Origin: Verrucomicrobiales bacterium
GTDB lineage: Bacteria; Verrucomicrobiota; Verrucomicrobiia; Verrucomicrobiales; SLCJ01
Direction: 5' to 3'
DNA length: 33,433 bases
NCBI GenBank assembly: GCA_024636835.1
Contig: JAGXGH010000136.1
Location: forward strand, 1 to 33,433
The number at the start of each line of letters is the position of its first letter. Position 1 is the first letter of the stretch. Below, in pieces: positions 15,093 through 23,455 of the stretch. The notes beneath the pieces were generated by a model that saw nothing but the letters and a program-made list of their open reading frames with translations, did no database searches and had not been told where the DNA came from. A program made the position numbers and the translations under genes.

Positions 15093-16067
15093 TTAGACGG
15101 TTTGCGCGGTTATTCCATAGCGGAAAGGATCTTCCGGGTTGAAGATCACGGTGTATTTGCCGTTTACGAACGCGGTGCCGGTAACAGATGGGATAACATG
15201 GTTTGGGGTGCCTTCGATGGGCTCGACGGTGCAGGTGAATATAGTGTTCAGGATGCTCGCCTGGCGCCAAACCTCACCCGCGCCAAGTTTTCCTTTGGCG
15301 TAGAGTGCGGCGAGTTTTGCACTGGTGCCGGTGCCACATGGCGAACGGTCGTAGGCATTGCCCGGGCAGAGGACGAAATTCCGACTGTCGGCAGTGTCGT
15401 CGGTGGGTGGTCCGAAGCTTTCGATGTGATCGATCTCCTTACCGTCGAGTCCGGTGATATTGCTGGCGGCTAATGCGAGGCGAACGCTATGAGTGAATTT
15501 GTCAAGCGCATCGACATTGGCGAATTTCACTTCGGGGCCTTGATTGTCGATGAGAAAAAACCAATTTCCACCCCACGCGATATCACCGGTGATGATTCCG
15601 TAATCCGGCACGTTTACTTGGACATCTGCTACGGCGAGGTAGCTCGGGACGTTGGATACGGTGACTGTCGACGCATCCTTGACGTCCGCGGTGACGACCC
15701 CGACCGGGGTGTCGATTCGATGCGAGCCTACGCCGATTTTTCCCATGTGATAGAGCGTGATGGCCACCCCGATAGTGCCATGAATGCACATGCCGAGATA
15801 CCCGACATTGTTGAAGAAAATGGCACCGGCGACGCAGTTTTCGGCATGGGGTTCGCAGAGTAGGGCCCCCACCATTGCGTCACTGCCTCGCGGTTCGTTG
15901 ACTGAGGCGGTGCGCACCCAGTCGTGATCCTTGGCTAGTAAGGCCTTGCGTTCAGTTAAAGGGCGGGACCCACCGCCTAGATCTGGAGCGCCATCAATGA
16001 TGACGCGAGTCGGTTCCCCGCAAGTATGGGAATCGATAATTGCAAGTTGACTGGACTTGGTTGACAT
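15093..16067 (-). CDS. 4-hydroxyproline epimerase (proline racemase family)
   Basis: The 324-residue protein begins with the family's IDSHTCGEPTRVI. It has both catalytic cysteines: one in MCIHGTIGVA and one in DRSPCGTGTSAK. Two Cys residues indicate a racemase/epimerase and not the dehydratase branch. It would convert trans-4-hydroxy-L-proline to cis-4-hydroxy-D-proline. The first motif reads CIHG where CGHG is usual. I use ATG 16067; in-frame starts also exist at 16079 and 16085 (GTG). The PAS-AraC gene is divergent, 113 bases away, and is the likely regulator. Confidence 0.88.
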   Translation of the reverse strand: MSTKSSQLAIIDSHTCGEPTRVIIDGAPDLGGGSRPLTERKALLAKDHDWVRTASVNEPRGSDAMVGALLCEPHAENCVAGAIFFNNVGYLGMCIHGTIGVAITLYHMGKIGVGSHRIDTPVGVVTADVKDASTVTVSNVPSYLAVADVQVNVPDYGIITGDIAWGGNWFFLIDNQGPEVKFANVDALDKFTHSVRLALAASNITGLDGKEIDHIESFGPPTDDTADSRNFVLCPGNAYDRSPCGTGTSAKLAALYAKGKLGAGEVWRQASILNTIFTCTVEPIEGTPNHVIPSVTGTAFVNGKYTVIFNPEDPFRYGITAQTV

Positions 16068-16180
16068 GTGCTGACACATTACCACGAATGTATAGATTGA
16101 AATAAGAGCGCTTACCCGTGTTTTCGCACAGATTGTCTATGCATTCTCTTACAATAATCACTTTTAAATAGTTCTTTCTC

Positions 16181-16960
16181 ATGCCGCAGTCTCCTTCGGA
16201 ACAAGCCCTTACCCCCGACCGCATTCGGGCAAACTTTTTCTCCAAGCTCAAACAGCCTTTGGTTTGCGAGGATATCTTTGACACGCTGACGGACACCGTG
16301 TTTTTCGTTAAAGACCATTTGGGGCGCTACGTGGTGGTGAACCAGACACTAGCCGACCGCTTGGGAGCGAAGTCCAAACAGGAGTTGATAGGTCGCACCG
16401 TGTTGCAACTGTTTCCTGAGTCGCTTGCTGAGAACTTCGCGATGATGGACAAAGAGGTGCTCATTGAAGGGAAGCAGGTGAACGATCGTTTGCAGCTCCA
16501 TTTGTTCCGCAATCGTCGTCCGGGCTGGTCATTACTTCATCGTCATCCGGTCTATTCGGAGAACGATAAGATTATTGGGCTCATCGGATTAGCGAAGGAT
16601 CTTCATGCACCGAATGAGAGTGCGGATGACTACAAGGTGCTAGCCAAGGTCATCGATCACATCCAGCGCAACTACAGTAAGCCATTGAAAGTGCCTGAGC
16701 TTGCGGAAATGGCGGGGATGTCGCCTTATCAGTTCGATCAGCGCGTGCGGAAAATATTCTATCTTTCTCCAGGTCAATTTCTCAACAAAACCCGGATCGA
16801 TCACGCCTGCTTCATGCTGACCAATTCCGATGCGCCAATCTCTGATGTCGCGTTCGATTGTGGATATGCTGACCAGAGTGCGTTTACCCGCCAGTTCCGC
16901 CAGACCACAGGGATGACACCGCGGGTGTACCGTCAGGAACACGAACATCATCGTCACTGA
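16181..16960 (+). CDS. PAS domain-containing AraC-family transcriptional regulator
   Basis: The 259-residue protein has an N-terminal PAS fold (about 30-130: DTLTDTVFFVKDHLGRYVVVNQ, then ELIGRTVLQLFPE). An AraC DNA-binding domain follows (about 152-255) with two helix-turn-helix units; LAEMAGMSPYQFDQRVRK and the signature ISDVAFDCGYADQSAFTRQFRQTTGMTPRVYR are clear. The PAS domain probably senses a small molecule. Its divergent placement next to the hydroxyproline epimerase suggests it controls that gene. A TGTG-N4-CACA motif at 16067-16078 in the intergenic region is a weak operator candidate. Confidence 0.9.
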   Translation: MPQSPSEQALTPDRIRANFFSKLKQPLVCEDIFDTLTDTVFFVKDHLGRYVVVNQTLADRLGAKSKQELIGRTVLQLFPESLAENFAMMDKEVLIEGKQVNDRLQLHLFRNRRPGWSLLHRHPVYSENDKIIGLIGLAKDLHAPNESADDYKVLAKVIDHIQRNYSKPLKVPELAEMAGMSPYQFDQRVRKIFYLSPGQFLNKTRIDHACFMLTNSDAPISDVAFDCGYADQSAFTRQFRQTTGMTPRVYRQEHEHHRH

Positions 16961-16983
16961 GGTGATCCGCATCACCGTTTCTT
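16961..16983 (+). terminator. Possible weak terminator after the AraC gene
   Basis: The perfect 6-bp hairpin GGTGAT-CCGC-ATCACC begins right after the stop codon and is followed by GTTTCTT. The T-run is interrupted, so this is tentative. Confidence 0.4.
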
Positions 16984-17091
16984 GCACTTATGTTTTTCAT
17001 TCTGAGCGTGGGAATTTCCGTGGAACTGTTTAGGATTGCCGTCATTACGACAGAGGTGGATTCTATAGCTTAGTGACTAACTGAAAATATC

Positions 17092-18450
17092 ATGGCAATT
17101 GAACGACACTTATTTGGAACGGACGGGATTCGTGGAGTGGCTAACCAATGGCCAATCACCCCGGAAATCGCACTGCGCGTGGGTCGAGCAGTCGGGCGGG
17201 TATTGGGGACGACTACACCGGGCCGACAAAAGGTGGTGATTGGGAAAGATACGCGGCTTTCTGGTTACATGCTGGAAACGGCTCTTACCTCAGGTTTGGT
17301 TTCAGAAGGCGCGAGAGTGCTTCTTACCGGGCCTATCCCCACACCGGCTGTGGCGCATTTGACCAAGTCGATGAGTTGCGATGCTGGGATCATGCTGACG
17401 GCTTCTCATAATCCGTTTCAGGATAATGGCATCAAAATCTTTGGCCCCGATGGATTCAAGCTCAGTGATGAGTTGGAAGAGCAGATTGAATCGTTGATCC
17501 TCGCCGATTCCCTCCCTGAACCCGAGAGTCGAGGTGATCTTGGCAAGGCATTTCGGATCGATGACGCTGTGGGGCGCTACATAGAGTTTGCCAAGAATGC
17601 TGCGGGTGTCCATCACCTCGAGGGCTTGAAAGTGGTGCTCGATTGCGCTCATGGCGCGGCGTATTTTGTCGGTCCGTTGATTCTTGAAGAGCTGGGTGCC
17701 GAAGTGATCACGATGGGAGTAGATCCCAATGGTCGAAATATCAATTTGGAATGTGGAGCGCTCTATCCCGCGAAGTGCGGCGAGCGTGTTGTGGCAGAGG
17801 GAGCCGATGTTGGGATATGTTTTGATGGCGATGCTGATCGGGTGATTTTTGTAGATCACTGTGGACGAGAGATCAGCGGTGATCGTGTCTTGTGCATCTG
17901 CGCGAAAGCGCTGAAAGCTGAGGGCAAGTTGTCGAACAACACGATGGTGGCCACGGTAATGAGCAACCTGGGGTTGCGTGATGCGTTAAGCGATGACGGG
18001 ATATCGTTGGAAACTACCGGTGTAGGTGATCGTTTAGTGATTGAGCGTATGCGTGAAAAGGGGTTTTCCCTGGGAGGAGAAAACTCGGGGCACATCATTT
18101 TTGCCGATAGTGCGACGACGGGTGATGGGATCATGAGCGCGCTCAAGATGTTGGCGATCATCAAACGGTCGGGTAAAACTCTGGCAGAACTCGCCGAGTG
18201 TATGAACGAGTATCCTCAGGTGCTCGAAGGCTTGCCAGTGAAGAAGAAGCCTCCGATTGAAGAGGTGCCAGAACTCGCTGCAGCAATCGCCGAAGCTGAA
18301 AGGGCTTTCGGTGGTAGCGGGCGTGTTTTGGTTCGATATTCGGGAACGGAGAAAAAGATTCGGGTGCTGATTGAAGCGAAGGACGCAGATCTTGCGAAGA
18401 AGCAGGCGGAGAAAATCTGCGCGGCAGTAAGAAACACGATTGGAGCCTAA
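17092..18450 (+). CDS. glmM: Phosphoglucosamine mutase
   Basis: The 452-residue protein is the normal length. It starts with FGTDGIRG. The phosphoserine loop is TASHNPFQDNGIK (Ser105), the metal loop is DGDADR, the sugar loop is GENSGH, and the C-terminal phosphate-binding loop is RYSGTEKKIRV. It converts glucosamine-6-phosphate to glucosamine-1-phosphate on the way to UDP-GlcNAc for peptidoglycan and LPS. It leads a tight plus-strand operon with a GlmU-like acetyltransferase and glmS. Confidence 0.97.
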   Translation: MAIERHLFGTDGIRGVANQWPITPEIALRVGRAVGRVLGTTTPGRQKVVIGKDTRLSGYMLETALTSGLVSEGARVLLTGPIPTPAVAHLTKSMSCDAGIMLTASHNPFQDNGIKIFGPDGFKLSDELEEQIESLILADSLPEPESRGDLGKAFRIDDAVGRYIEFAKNAAGVHHLEGLKVVLDCAHGAAYFVGPLILEELGAEVITMGVDPNGRNINLECGALYPAKCGERVVAEGADVGICFDGDADRVIFVDHCGREISGDRVLCICAKALKAEGKLSNNTMVATVMSNLGLRDALSDDGISLETTGVGDRLVIERMREKGFSLGGENSGHIIFADSATTGDGIMSALKMLAIIKRSGKTLAELAECMNEYPQVLEGLPVKKKPPIEEVPELAAAIAEAERAFGGSGRVLVRYSGTEKKIRVLIEAKDADLAKKQAEKICAAVRNTIGA

Positions 18451-18453
18451 TTC

Positions 18454-19302
18454 ATGGAGATCGGTATGCAGCAAAATATGGAATCAAATGACTGGTGGCC
18501 ATTAGGCGAAGTGTTTTCATCGGCATGTTTTGTGGCGGGAGGAACAGTAGCGGAAGTTCGTGAGCGGACGAGAGTTCACGGCTGGGAGGTGAGAGATAGT
18601 GCTTGGGTGTCATCTGTTGATTGGAATGCTTTAAAGGGTGGTGGTGTGAACGCGCGTTTGATTACGGCGGAAGGTGAGGAACTTGCAGTGCATGGTGATG
18701 GGAGCGGTGGGGAGCTTGTCGCCTCCAGTCAATCATTCGTCATCCGCTATCCCTGGCATCTTCTAGCGGTCAATGAGCAGGTGGTGGGTGGCTTGAATGC
18801 TGATATACTCCAAGGCGAGGTGAGTTCCTCGGCGGTGATCGAAGGGAATGTAGTCATTGGTGAAGGAACGCGTTTGCTGCCAGGTGTTTATATTGAGGGT
18901 AATGCGGTGATTGGAAAGAACTGCAAAATTGGTCCCAACTGTTACATTCGTGGAAACACGGCGATTGGTGATGGGGTTCATATTGGGCAGGCGGTGGAGA
19001 TTAAGAATTCCATCATCGGGCACAAATCGTCGGTTGGTCATCTCGGCTACGTGGGGGATAGTATTTTGGGGAGTGGGGTGAATTTTGGGGCGGGGACGAC
19101 GACGTCGAACTTGCGGCACGATGGCAGTAATCATCGCACAATGGTTGGTGATGAATTATTGGATACCGGACGGAGGAAGTTTGGTACGGTGGTGGGTGAC
19201 GGTGTGCATACTGGAATTCATACGGCGATCTACCCGGGTAGGAAACTTGGCCCTGGTGTGTCAACGCTACCAAACGAGACCGTGCAAAGAGACTTAAAGT
19301 AA
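18454..19302 (+). CDS. GlmU-like left-handed beta-helix acetyltransferase
   Basis: The 282-residue protein has a C-terminal left-handed beta-helix of hexapeptide repeats (about 115-270). It matches the acetyltransferase half of GlmU: GHLGYVGD aligns with the E. coli segment holding His363 and Tyr366 (here His196 and Tyr199), and TSNLRHDG holds the equivalent of Asn386 (Asn219). The pyrophosphorylase half is absent; the first 110 residues form an uncharacterised domain, perhaps a remnant of a nucleotidyltransferase. Sitting between glmM and glmS, it probably acetylates glucosamine-1-phosphate, with uridylyl transfer done by another protein. It starts 3 bases after glmM, with GGAG 8 bases upstream; ATG 18466 is an alternative. 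Confidence 0.82.
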   Translation: MEIGMQQNMESNDWWPLGEVFSSACFVAGGTVAEVRERTRVHGWEVRDSAWVSSVDWNALKGGGVNARLITAEGEELAVHGDGSGGELVASSQSFVIRYPWHLLAVNEQVVGGLNADILQGEVSSSAVIEGNVVIGEGTRLLPGVYIEGNAVIGKNCKIGPNCYIRGNTAIGDGVHIGQAVEIKNSIIGHKSSVGHLGYVGDSILGSGVNFGAGTTTSNLRHDGSNHRTMVGDELLDTGRRKFGTVVGDGVHTGIHTAIYPGRKLGPGVSTLPNETVQRDLK

Positions 19303-19323
19303 ACTACTAGAAGAACAGTAATT

Positions 19324-21171
19324 ATGTGTGGAATTGTTGGATATAGTGGAGGGCGCTCGGCGGCGTCCATACTTTTGAATGGTTTAAAGCGTTTAGAATA
19401 TCGTGGATACGACTCGGCTGGTATTGCCTTGGGTGGGCCTGATGGAGTGTGTATTCACAAGCGTGAGGGTAAGGTGGCTGGTCTTGTCGAGCAATTGGGT
19501 GACTATGAGAACCGTCCTGAAATTCAACGTGCGCACTCTGGTATTGCGCATACCCGTTGGGCGACCCACGGCCCGCCTACCACCGCAAACGCCCACCCTC
19601 ATGCGGGTGGTAGCGGTGAAGTGGTTTTAGTTCACAATGGGATTATCGAGAACCATTCCTCCTTGCGGGCAAAGCTTCAGGCGGATGGCTATCAGTTTGT
19701 GTCTGAAACAGACACCGAGGTGCTTTCGCATTTGATCGCACGTGAGCTGCTTGAAACTGAATCTCTGGTTGATGCGGTGCGCTTGGCGTTGACACAAGTG
19801 GTTGGAACCTTTGGAATTTGTTGTATGTGCGCGGCGGAGCCCGACGTTTTGGTCGTCGCTCGCCGCGGTTCTCCTATTGTCATCGGCCTAGCTGAGGGTG
19901 AAACCATTGTGGCATCGGATGCCTCTGCAATCATCAGTCACACTCGGCAGGTAATCTATCTAGACGACGACGATGTGGCACGGATTGAACATGGATCGGT
20001 GGATATTTCCTCGCTCGATGCACGTCCGGTGACTCGCGAAACGGCGGATATTGATTGGAGTTCAGATGCCGTAGAAAAGGGCGGGTATGCGCACTATATG
20101 CTGAAGGAAATTCACGATCAGCCAGAGGCGATTAGAAATGCCATTCGCGGACGACTCGATGCGACAAGGGGTACGGCTGTATTGGCGGGTTTAAACCTCG
20201 AACCGCGAGACTTGGTCGATCTGCAAAGAGTGGTTTTTGTCGGATGTGGCACGTCGTTGAATGCCGGGCTGGTTGGTGAATACGCGGTGGAAGACTTTGC
20301 AGCGATGCTGGCAGAGGTCGAGCAGGCCGCTGAATTTCGCTACCGAAATCCTATTGTCAGTAGCACGGATTTATTGCTAGCGATTAGTCAATCGGGCGAA
20401 ACTGCGGACACCTTGGCGGCGGTGCGCGAAGCGGCAGAGAAAGGAGCGTGTGTTGCTGGGTTGGTAAATGTTGTGGGCTCGACCATCGCGCGTGAGGCCG
20501 GTCGGGGTATTTACCTTCATGCTGGTCCAGAGATTAGTGTGGCATCGACTAAGGCATTTACTTGCCAAGTGGCGGTGTTACTCATGGTGGCGTTGAAGAT
20601 GGGACGCTCGCGCCGGATGTCCCGAGAGGCGGGAATACAGATTGTGAAAGAGATTCAGCGGGTGCCCGAGTTGGTGGAAAGGGTGGTGGCAACGAGTGAC
20701 GCAATCGCCATGGTGGCGCAGCATTTTACCGAGTGTCAGCATATGTTCTACATAGGTCGTGGCTACATGTATCCAGTGGCACTTGAAGGTGCATTAAAGA
20801 TCAAAGAAATTTCTTATGTTCATGCAGAGGGCTATCACGCGGCGGAACTCAAGCATGGTCCGATTGCTTTACTTGAGAAAGGTACGCCGGTGGTCGCGGT
20901 GTTGTGTGAAGGTCCAGGAAAGGACAAAGTTCTTGGCAATGTCGCGGAGTGTCAGGCGCGCGGAGCCGTGGTCGTCGGCCTGATCACCGAGGGCGACGAG
21001 GAGTCGCGCGATATCTGCGACCATGTCATCGAAGTTCCCAAAAGCCCACACTATACCGCAACGATCACGGCGACAGTGGCGCTGCAATTGTTTGCCTATC
21101 ACGTAGCGCGACTACGCGATTGCCCGATCGATCAGCCACGTAACCTTGCGAAAAGTGTGACAGTTGAGTGA
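19324..21171 (+). CDS. glmS: Glutamine-fructose-6-phosphate aminotransferase (isomerizing)
   Basis: The 615-residue protein is full length. It has the N-terminal amidase nucleophile Cys2 in MCGIVGY and RLEYRGYDSAGIA. Two SIS domains (about 285-600) follow, with SQSGETADTLAA and STKAFTCQ, and it has the classic end PRNLAKSVTVE. It makes glucosamine-6-phosphate from fructose-6-phosphate and glutamine. It is the last gene of the glm operon, 21 bases after the acetyltransferase gene. That gap is too short for a glmS ribozyme. Confidence 0.97.
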   Translation: MCGIVGYSGGRSAASILLNGLKRLEYRGYDSAGIALGGPDGVCIHKREGKVAGLVEQLGDYENRPEIQRAHSGIAHTRWATHGPPTTANAHPHAGGSGEVVLVHNGIIENHSSLRAKLQADGYQFVSETDTEVLSHLIARELLETESLVDAVRLALTQVVGTFGICCMCAAEPDVLVVARRGSPIVIGLAEGETIVASDASAIISHTRQVIYLDDDDVARIEHGSVDISSLDARPVTRETADIDWSSDAVEKGGYAHYMLKEIHDQPEAIRNAIRGRLDATRGTAVLAGLNLEPRDLVDLQRVVFVGCGTSLNAGLVGEYAVEDFAAMLAEVEQAAEFRYRNPIVSSTDLLLAISQSGETADTLAAVREAAEKGACVAGLVNVVGSTIAREAGRGIYLHAGPEISVASTKAFTCQVAVLLMVALKMGRSRRMSREAGIQIVKEIQRVPELVERVVATSDAIAMVAQHFTECQHMFYIGRGYMYPVALEGALKIKEISYVHAEGYHAAELKHGPIALLEKGTPVVAVLCEGPGKDKVLGNVAECQARGAVVVGLITEGDEESRDICDHVIEVPKSPHYTATITATVALQLFAYHVARLRDCPIDQPRNLAKSVTVE

Positions 21172-21198
21172 TCTGACGAGTGTTTTTCCGGCGTGGTT

Positions 21199-21415
21199 AT
21201 ACCAGTTCGCAAAACAAACGAGACGAATGCCGGAGTGATTTTTTGAAATGACAAGGCGCGACGAAGGAGTGGTCGGGGCTGGCCTTCCAGCGGGCACCAT
21301 GACAGAGGAGAAACGCCGTCATTTCAAAAAAGCGCCCGGTTTCCACCCAATCGCGAAGCGCTATTCTACCAAACTAAAAAATTCCAATCGTCTCGTTTGT
21401 TTTGCGAGGTGGTAT
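21199..21415. mobile_element. 217-bp element with inverted ends (MITE-like or bidirectional structured 3' element)
   Basis: The outer arms 21199-21226 and 21388-21415 are inverted copies of 28 bases with two mismatches (ATACCA..CGCAAAACAAACGAGACGA). A second, perfect 14-bp inverted pair lies inside (TTTTTTGAAATGAC at 21239-21252 and its complement at 21318-21331). No coding capacity is seen. The right end touches the stop codon of the convergent dehydrogenase gene. It may be a small non-autonomous element or a shared 3' structure. Confidence 0.65.
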
Positions 21416-22692
21416 TAGTAGCGATCCACTTCGCAGCCATTGAGCGTGCGGGCCGATGGTCCCAGTGTGACGAAATCAGTGACGATTTTACCAGTGGCGG
21501 GCCCCATGCTGAGTCCCATCATTGAGTGGCCGGTGGCGACGACGAGGTTGTCCCATTTTTGCGAATACCCGAGATAGGGCATGCCGTCCGGGCTGCATGG
21601 GCGAAGTCCGTTCCAGGGATTCACGCCCTCGAACTGCTCAGCGGTGAATTGTGGATAGACCGAGGGTATGGTATCGATGACACCTTGCAAACGGAGTGGA
21701 TCGATCACGTCCTTCTTGCCGCCTATCTCCATCGTCCCGCCGAAGCGAAGGCGATCGCCCATCGGGGTGATGGCGACTTTGCCCTCGGACAGGATCGCGC
21801 AATGCTTCGGCAAGGCGATGGGCTTGTCGAGGGTCAGGCTGTAGCCTTTTCCGCTTTGCATCATCAGATTGATTCCGAGTTTTTTGGCGAGTTCTTTTGA
21901 CCAGACACCTGCCGTAAGAACGACGTGGTCTGGTTGATGAGGCGTGCCATTCACGGTGACATCGGTAATTTTACGTCCGGATGTGGCGAAGGCCTCAACC
22001 TTGGCTTTCCAGAGGAATTTCACACCTAGCGCCTCGAGGTGTAGGCGCAGTTTTTCGACGAAGTTGTCGGGGGCGAGATGGCAGTCATCGCGGTAATGAG
22101 CGGCGCCGACAGCGTTGATTTCGATGTTTGGTTCGAGTGCCCGAACGCCTGCGATGTCGAGCATCTCGACGTCCAGTCCAAGGGTCTTGGCGTAGGCTGC
22201 GGTTGCGCCCTCCGCATCGAGTCCCTGCTGGGTGGCGCACATCATGAATAGACCACGCTTCTGTAGATTAAAGTCGTTAGATTCGTCGTTGGAGATCTCG
22301 AGGAAAAGCTTGCGACTTTCGAGGTTGAGGTCGCGCAGGGTGGTGGCGCACTTTTCCACGTGGGCCTGCGTTGAGTTTCCCATGAAAGTTAGGCACCAGC
22401 GGATCAAATCAATGCTAGCTCGCGGACGGATGAAGAACGGGCTGCGGCGGTTGAGCATCATTTTGATGCCTTTGGAGACCATGCCCGGAGCAGCAAGCGG
22501 GACGAAATGGGAAGGCACGACCATGCCATTGTTTCCGGTAGAGCAGGATGGGTCTTGCGGCGCTCGGGTGTCTACGACGGTCACTTCCGCACCTGCTTTA
22601 GTGAGGTAGTAAGCAGAGCAAAGCCCGACCACACCGCCGCCAATGACGACAACTCGTCGCGAAGAGTTTTGAGTTGGGGAGTCGCTAGACAT
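21415..22692 (-). CDS. FAD-dependent D-amino acid dehydrogenase (DadA-like), probably D-hydroxyproline dehydrogenase
   Basis: The 425-residue protein opens with the FAD-binding VVVIGGGVVGLCSAYYL and a conserved acidic end of the second strand (VVDTRA). It closes with the DAO-family segment GHSMMGLSMGPATGKIV. It oxidises a D-amino acid to the imine, passing electrons to the respiratory chain. With a 4-hydroxyproline epimerase and a ketoglutarate semialdehyde dehydrogenase in the same window, cis-4-hydroxy-D-proline is a likely substrate, but D-alanine or others are possible. It lies 39 bases after the SH3-like gene on the same strand, so it may receive transcription from the arsenic operon. 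Confidence 0.85.
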   Translation of the reverse strand: MSSDSPTQNSSRRVVVIGGGVVGLCSAYYLTKAGAEVTVVDTRAPQDPSCSTGNNGMVVPSHFVPLAAPGMVSKGIKMMLNRRSPFFIRPRASIDLIRWCLTFMGNSTQAHVEKCATTLRDLNLESRKLFLEISNDESNDFNLQKRGLFMMCATQQGLDAEGATAAYAKTLGLDVEMLDIAGVRALEPNIEINAVGAAHYRDDCHLAPDNFVEKLRLHLEALGVKFLWKAKVEAFATSGRKITDVTVNGTPHQPDHVVLTAGVWSKELAKKLGINLMMQSGKGYSLTLDKPIALPKHCAILSEGKVAITPMGDRLRFGGTMEIGGKKDVIDPLRLQGVIDTIPSVYPQFTAEQFEGVNPWNGLRPCSPDGMPYLGYSQKWDNLVVATGHSMMGLSMGPATGKIVTDFVTLGPSARTLNGCEVDRY

Positions 22693-22731
22693 CGGACACC
22701 AGTAAACCCTTCGTCAAGGATTGGAAATGTT

Positions 22732-23082
22732 TTACGATTTTGCGGGTGTTAGCAGGTAGCTGGCGAGCCACCCTTTTTCTCCACTGGCAAGGTTTTCGCA
22801 CCAGTGCCATCCGTGGATTTCGCGGCGGCTAAGGATTTTGTCGCCTCGCTTGACGCAGAGGTCGGTGGAGTCAAAGGCTTCGAGAAGCGTTGCGGAGTCG
22901 CCATCGATGGTGAGGAATTCACCGGGGATGTGAGCTTTGCGTTCGGTTGACGTTTTAATGGCAACCCATCCCGGCCATGCACGATCCGGTGCCGTGACGG
23001 TGACGATCTCGCTCGCAGTCAGTTTGACGGGTTGGCGGTCGATGACCTGAAAGTCGGCGTTGGCGATGAATTTCTGGTTCAT
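22732..23082 (-). CDS. Small SH3-like domain protein
   Basis: The 116-residue cytoplasmic protein has two SH3-like barrels: residues about 10-60 (PVKLTASEIVTVTAPDRAWPGWVAI) and about 60-112 (RGDKILSRREIHGWHWCENLASGEKGWLASYLL). No signal peptide is present. The start at 23082 overlaps the stop of the DUF3817 gene as ATGA, showing coupling. The frame upstream of it is just read-through. It is the sixth gene counted from arsR. A link to arsenic is positional only. Confidence 0.7.
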   Translation of the reverse strand: MNQKFIANADFQVIDRQPVKLTASEIVTVTAPDRAWPGWVAIKTSTERKAHIPGEFLTIDGDSATLLEAFDSTDLCVKRGDKILSRREIHGWHWCENLASGEKGWLASYLLTPAKS

Positions 23083-23387
23083 AGCGTTTCGTCCTCGGGT
23101 TTGATGAAGCGGTCTGCAATGAATGGGCCAAAGGGGAGAAGTGAAGCGATAAACAGAGCAAACGATTTTTTCAGCGACCATTTTTTAGACTCCATGGCGA
23201 GGTAGAGTGCGATGCAGTAGAGAACGAACAGGAGACCGTGCGCCGATCCGATGTATCGAACGGCATACACACCAGCCTCCATATCAAAGATGCGTTTCAT
23301 AGGCACCGCGATGAAAACGAGCAGGATAAAGGAAATGCCCTCGTAGGTGCCGATGATTCGGAGATTGTGAACGGGATGTTTCGCCAT
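23079..23387 (-). CDS. DUF3817 family membrane protein
   Basis: The 102-residue protein has three membrane segments. Its sequence features (YEGISFILLVFIAVPMKR, then GSAHGLLFVLYC) match DUF3817, a small membrane family of unknown function. It is translationally coupled to the SH3-like gene and lies 68 bases after acr3 on the same strand. Confidence 0.8.
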   Translation of the reverse strand: MAKHPVHNLRIIGTYEGISFILLVFIAVPMKRIFDMEAGVYAVRYIGSAHGLLFVLYCIALYLAMESKKWSLKKSFALFIASLLPFGPFIADRFIKPEDETL

Positions 23388-23455
23388 GGTGGTCGACTAT
23401 ACCGCAACCCGACAAGGCGGCAAAAGAGTTGCGAGGAAATTTCCAATTGTATGCA

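Noticed and set aside
16067..16078. TGTGCTGACACA as a firm operator of the PAS-AraC regulator
   Set aside because: It is a short 4-base-arm palindrome overlapping the epimerase start region. It is too weak to list as a feature.
19303..19323. glmS ribozyme upstream of glmS
   Set aside because: Only 21 bases separate glmS from the preceding gene, which is far too short, and the ribozyme is known mainly from Firmicutes.
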